This document shows, one piece after another, positions 62,248 through 64,000 of a stretch of 64,000 nucleotides of DNA. The DNA is taken from the NCBI GenBank assembly GCA_963741565.1, contig CAVUIK010000008.1:186001-250000 (forward strand), written 5' to 3'. The position numbers were made by a program, and so were the translations under genes. Position 1 is the stretch's first letter. Every line of letters begins with the position of its first letter. Below the pieces are notes generated by a model. It did no database searches and was not told where the DNA came from. It saw only the letters and a list, made by a program, of their open reading frames with translations. The DNA is from Ga0077555 sp963741565 (GTDB lineage Bacteria; Pseudomonadota; Alphaproteobacteria; Rhizobiales; Hyphomicrobiaceae).

Positions 62248-63429
62248 ATGATCAAATACTTCGACAGCTCCTACGTCGGCACCGTCGACATGGAGAACTG
62301 CGGCTACCTCGGCACGCCGGTCAATGACCGCAAGTACACCAACGAGCAGCTGGCGGGCGCGCTCTATAAGGCCGAGAAGTACGCCCAGACGATGGATCGG
62401 CTCGGCTACGACACGTTCTGGATGGCCGAGCACCACTTCCAGCCCGAAGGCACCGAGTGCATCCCGAACCTGCTGATGATGGCGATGCACCTCGCCGGCA
62501 TCACCAAGAACCTCAGGATCGGCTGCGGCTTCAACGTGGTTCCGATGTGGCATCCACTGCGGCTTGCCGAGGATTATGCGACGGCCGAGATCCTGACGCG
62601 CGGGCGCACCGTATTCGGCGTCGCGCGCGGCTACCATACGCGAGAGGTCGAAACCTTTGGTGCGCCGCTGTCCGACCAGAACGCCAATCGCGAGATGTTC
62701 GAAGAAGGCACTGACCTGATCTTCAAGGCGTTCAACGAAGAGTCCTTTTCGCACAAGGGCAAGTACTACACCTGCCCGCCGGAGGTGCCCTATCGCGGCT
62801 ATACGCTGAAGGAAATCACGCTGGTCCCGCGTCCGCTGAAGCTGCCGGTCGAGTGCTGGCAGCCGATCCAGGGCGGCACGGATCGGGCCTTCGACTTCAT
62901 GGCCAAGCACGGCATCTGCGGCGTCATCGGCGGCGGCTCAGCGGAGGGCGGGGCGGTCCAACGGCACATGGACGGCTTCCGTGCGGCCTACAAGCGCCGT
63001 GGCATCGACATCGCACCCGGCGAGCGGCTGTCGCTCGGCTACCAGTTCCACATTGCCGCGAGCCGCGAGCAGGGCATGAAGGAAGCCGGCATCTATTACG
63101 AAGAGAACATGAAGATGTTCGGCGAACTGCGGCTGTCGCGCGCCATCACCGAGAGCCAAATAGCGGCCATGCGCGACCCGCGGCTGGTGCCCACGACCAA
63201 GCTGCCGCGCATCGAAGATGCCGTGAAAGCCGGCGGTTTCCTGACCGGCACAGCCGCCGACATCATCGAGCAGCTGAAAGCTGTCGAGAAGCAGTACCCG
63301 GGCCTCAACCGCATTTCGTGCAGCCTGCCGCTCGGCACGCCACTCAGCACAGCGTTGGAGCAACTGGAGCGGTTCTCGAAGGAGGTCATGCCCGCCTTCA
63401 AGACCGGCGAAGCCCGGGCTGCCGAGTAA
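62248..63429 (+). CDS. LLM class flavin-dependent oxidoreductase
   Basis: 393 aa luciferase-like monooxygenase. Visible pieces are YVGTVDMENCGYLGTPVNDR, LGYDTFWMAEHHFQPEGTEC (family motif), LRIGCGFNVVPMWHPLRLAE, and GRTVFGVARGYHTREVETFG. SCSLPLGTPLSTALEQLERF closes the barrel. It uses FMNH2 from a separate reductase to oxidise a small substrate. The 191-nt gap before it contains no gene, so it may have its own promoter. GGAGG precedes ATG 62248. Confidence 0.92.
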   Translation: MIKYFDSSYVGTVDMENCGYLGTPVNDRKYTNEQLAGALYKAEKYAQTMDRLGYDTFWMAEHHFQPEGTECIPNLLMMAMHLAGITKNLRIGCGFNVVPMWHPLRLAEDYATAEILTRGRTVFGVARGYHTREVETFGAPLSDQNANREMFEEGTDLIFKAFNEESFSHKGKYYTCPPEVPYRGYTLKEITLVPRPLKLPVECWQPIQGGTDRAFDFMAKHGICGVIGGGSAEGGAVQRHMDGFRAAYKRRGIDIAPGERLSLGYQFHIAASREQGMKEAGIYYEENMKMFGELRLSRAITESQIAAMRDPRLVPTTKLPRIEDAVKAGGFLTGTAADIIEQLKAVEKQYPGLNRISCSLPLGTPLSTALEQLERFSKEVMPAFKTGEARAAE

Positions 63430-63482
63430 GCGGCCAGCATCCGCCGGCGCAAGGCGGTTGACGCCTCGCGTCGGCTGCCGGC

Positions 63483-64000
63483 TTACTTCTTCTCGTCTTT
63501 CTTGGTCTCCTCGGGCGGCGGCGCGATCCCGCCAGCTTTCCTTACAATTTCAGTCCAACGGTCGACGTCCGACTTGATGATCGCGAGCATGCGCTCGCCG
63601 CCACGATCTTCTTTTTTAGGAACGCTGCCGCCGATCGCCAGGAATTTCTGCTGCACTTCGGGATCGTCGAGCGCCTTGGCTTGGGCGTTCCTGAGCTTGG
63701 CGAGGATCGCATCCGGCATGCCCTTCGGCGCATAGAGCCCGAGCCAGCTCTGCACGTTGAACTCCGGCATGCCTTCTTCCTTCGAGGTCGCAACGTTCGG
63801 GAGCGCGGCCGATCGTGCATTGTCAGCGACACCGAACGCCTTCACCGAGCCGCCCGTGACGTGGCCGGTTGCCGACGCGATCAGGTCGCAGGTGCCGTCC
63901 ACCTTACCTGCGACGAGATCGTTGATGGTTTGACCGAAGCCGCGATAAACGACGTACGTCGGCTCGGTGTTGATCAGCTGGAAAAACAGCAGGCATGTCA
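63483..64000 (-). CDS. Tripartite tricarboxylate transporter substrate-binding (Bug/TctC) protein, partial
   Basis: The frame is open to the right window edge, so the N-terminus with the signal peptide is missing; at least 171 residues are visible. Typical Bug segments are LINTEPTYVVYRGFGQTIND, LVAGKVDGTCDLIASATGHV (the ligand-contact loop), VTGGSVKAFGVADNARSAAL, EGMPEFNVQSWLGLYAPKGM and MPDAILAKLRNAQAKALDDP. These periplasmic proteins bind carboxylates for TctAB. The C-terminus is unusually rich in Lys/Glu/Pro (PPPEETKKDEKK). It is convergent with the LLM gene. Confidence 0.88.
   Translation of the reverse strand, partial: TCLLFFQLINTEPTYVVYRGFGQTINDLVAGKVDGTCDLIASATGHVTGGSVKAFGVADNARSAALPNVATSKEEGMPEFNVQSWLGLYAPKGMPDAILAKLRNAQAKALDDPEVQQKFLAIGGSVPKKEDRGGERMLAIIKSDVDRWTEIVRKAGGIAPPPEETKKDEKK

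Overview
The window is GC-rich, densely coded DNA from an alphaproteobacterium, most likely of the order Hyphomicrobiales (Bradyrhizobium/Xanthobacteraceae-like). I infer this from the gene families: 3-hydroxybutyrate dehydrogenase, a PrsD/PrsE-type secretion pair, a Bug-type tricarboxylate binding protein, small secreted glycine- or histidine-rich proteins, and a REP-like palindrome between transporter genes. I found no rRNA, tRNA, CRISPR array, insertion sequence or recognisable transcription factor gene.

Layout. 0-6 kb: RNA methyltransferases (a partial class I enzyme, a SpoU enzyme, RlmB), a Cj0069-type ATP-grasp protein, an SMP-30 lactonase and an HpcH aldolase. 6-12.4 kb: a five-gene dipeptide-type ABC importer operon. 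A four-helix-bundle (23S IVP-type) gene flanked by about 30-bp inverted repeats lies between its permease and ATPase genes. 12.4-18 kb: small secreted proteins and a type I secretion permease/adaptor pair. 17.9-26.5 kb: a catabolic block (GMC oxidoreductase, two enolase-superfamily enzymes, a Baeyer-Villiger monooxygenase, a DAO/GcvT dehydrogenase). 26.6-35 kb: a glycan block with a tightly overlapped operon (glycosyltransferase, C-methyltransferase, RfbF, PIG-L deacetylase, epimerase, DUF4910). 36-41 kb: MaoC and CoA-ester lyase, a lipid-linked sugar trio (LAB_N, GT2, GT39) and bdhA. 41-47 kb: small membrane proteins, a 624-aa envelope protein of unknown function, a sodium:solute symporter and an ABC importer without its binding protein. 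47.4-52.6 kb: a sigma-54-type promoter followed by HAD phosphatase, class III aminotransferase, a small SMR-like protein, esterase, FemAB-like acyltransferase and a second small EamA-like protein. I consider this the best candidate for an undescribed pathway, possibly making and flipping an amino-modified envelope compound. 52.6-64 kb: DUF4424, ZapE, nitroreductase, PncB, and a second catabolic block (2OG oxygenase, SDR, alpha/beta hydrolase, MBL hydrolase, luciferase-like monooxygenase, Bug protein).

Sequence quality matters here. Nine genes read as interrupted by single-base indels, about fifteen in all, nearly all +1 insertions. Nine of them fall between 9.0 and 11.8 kb. The flanking protein sequence is well preserved in every case, so assembly or sequencing error is the simplest explanation. 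These genes are reported as frame-disrupted, with the presumed intact product.
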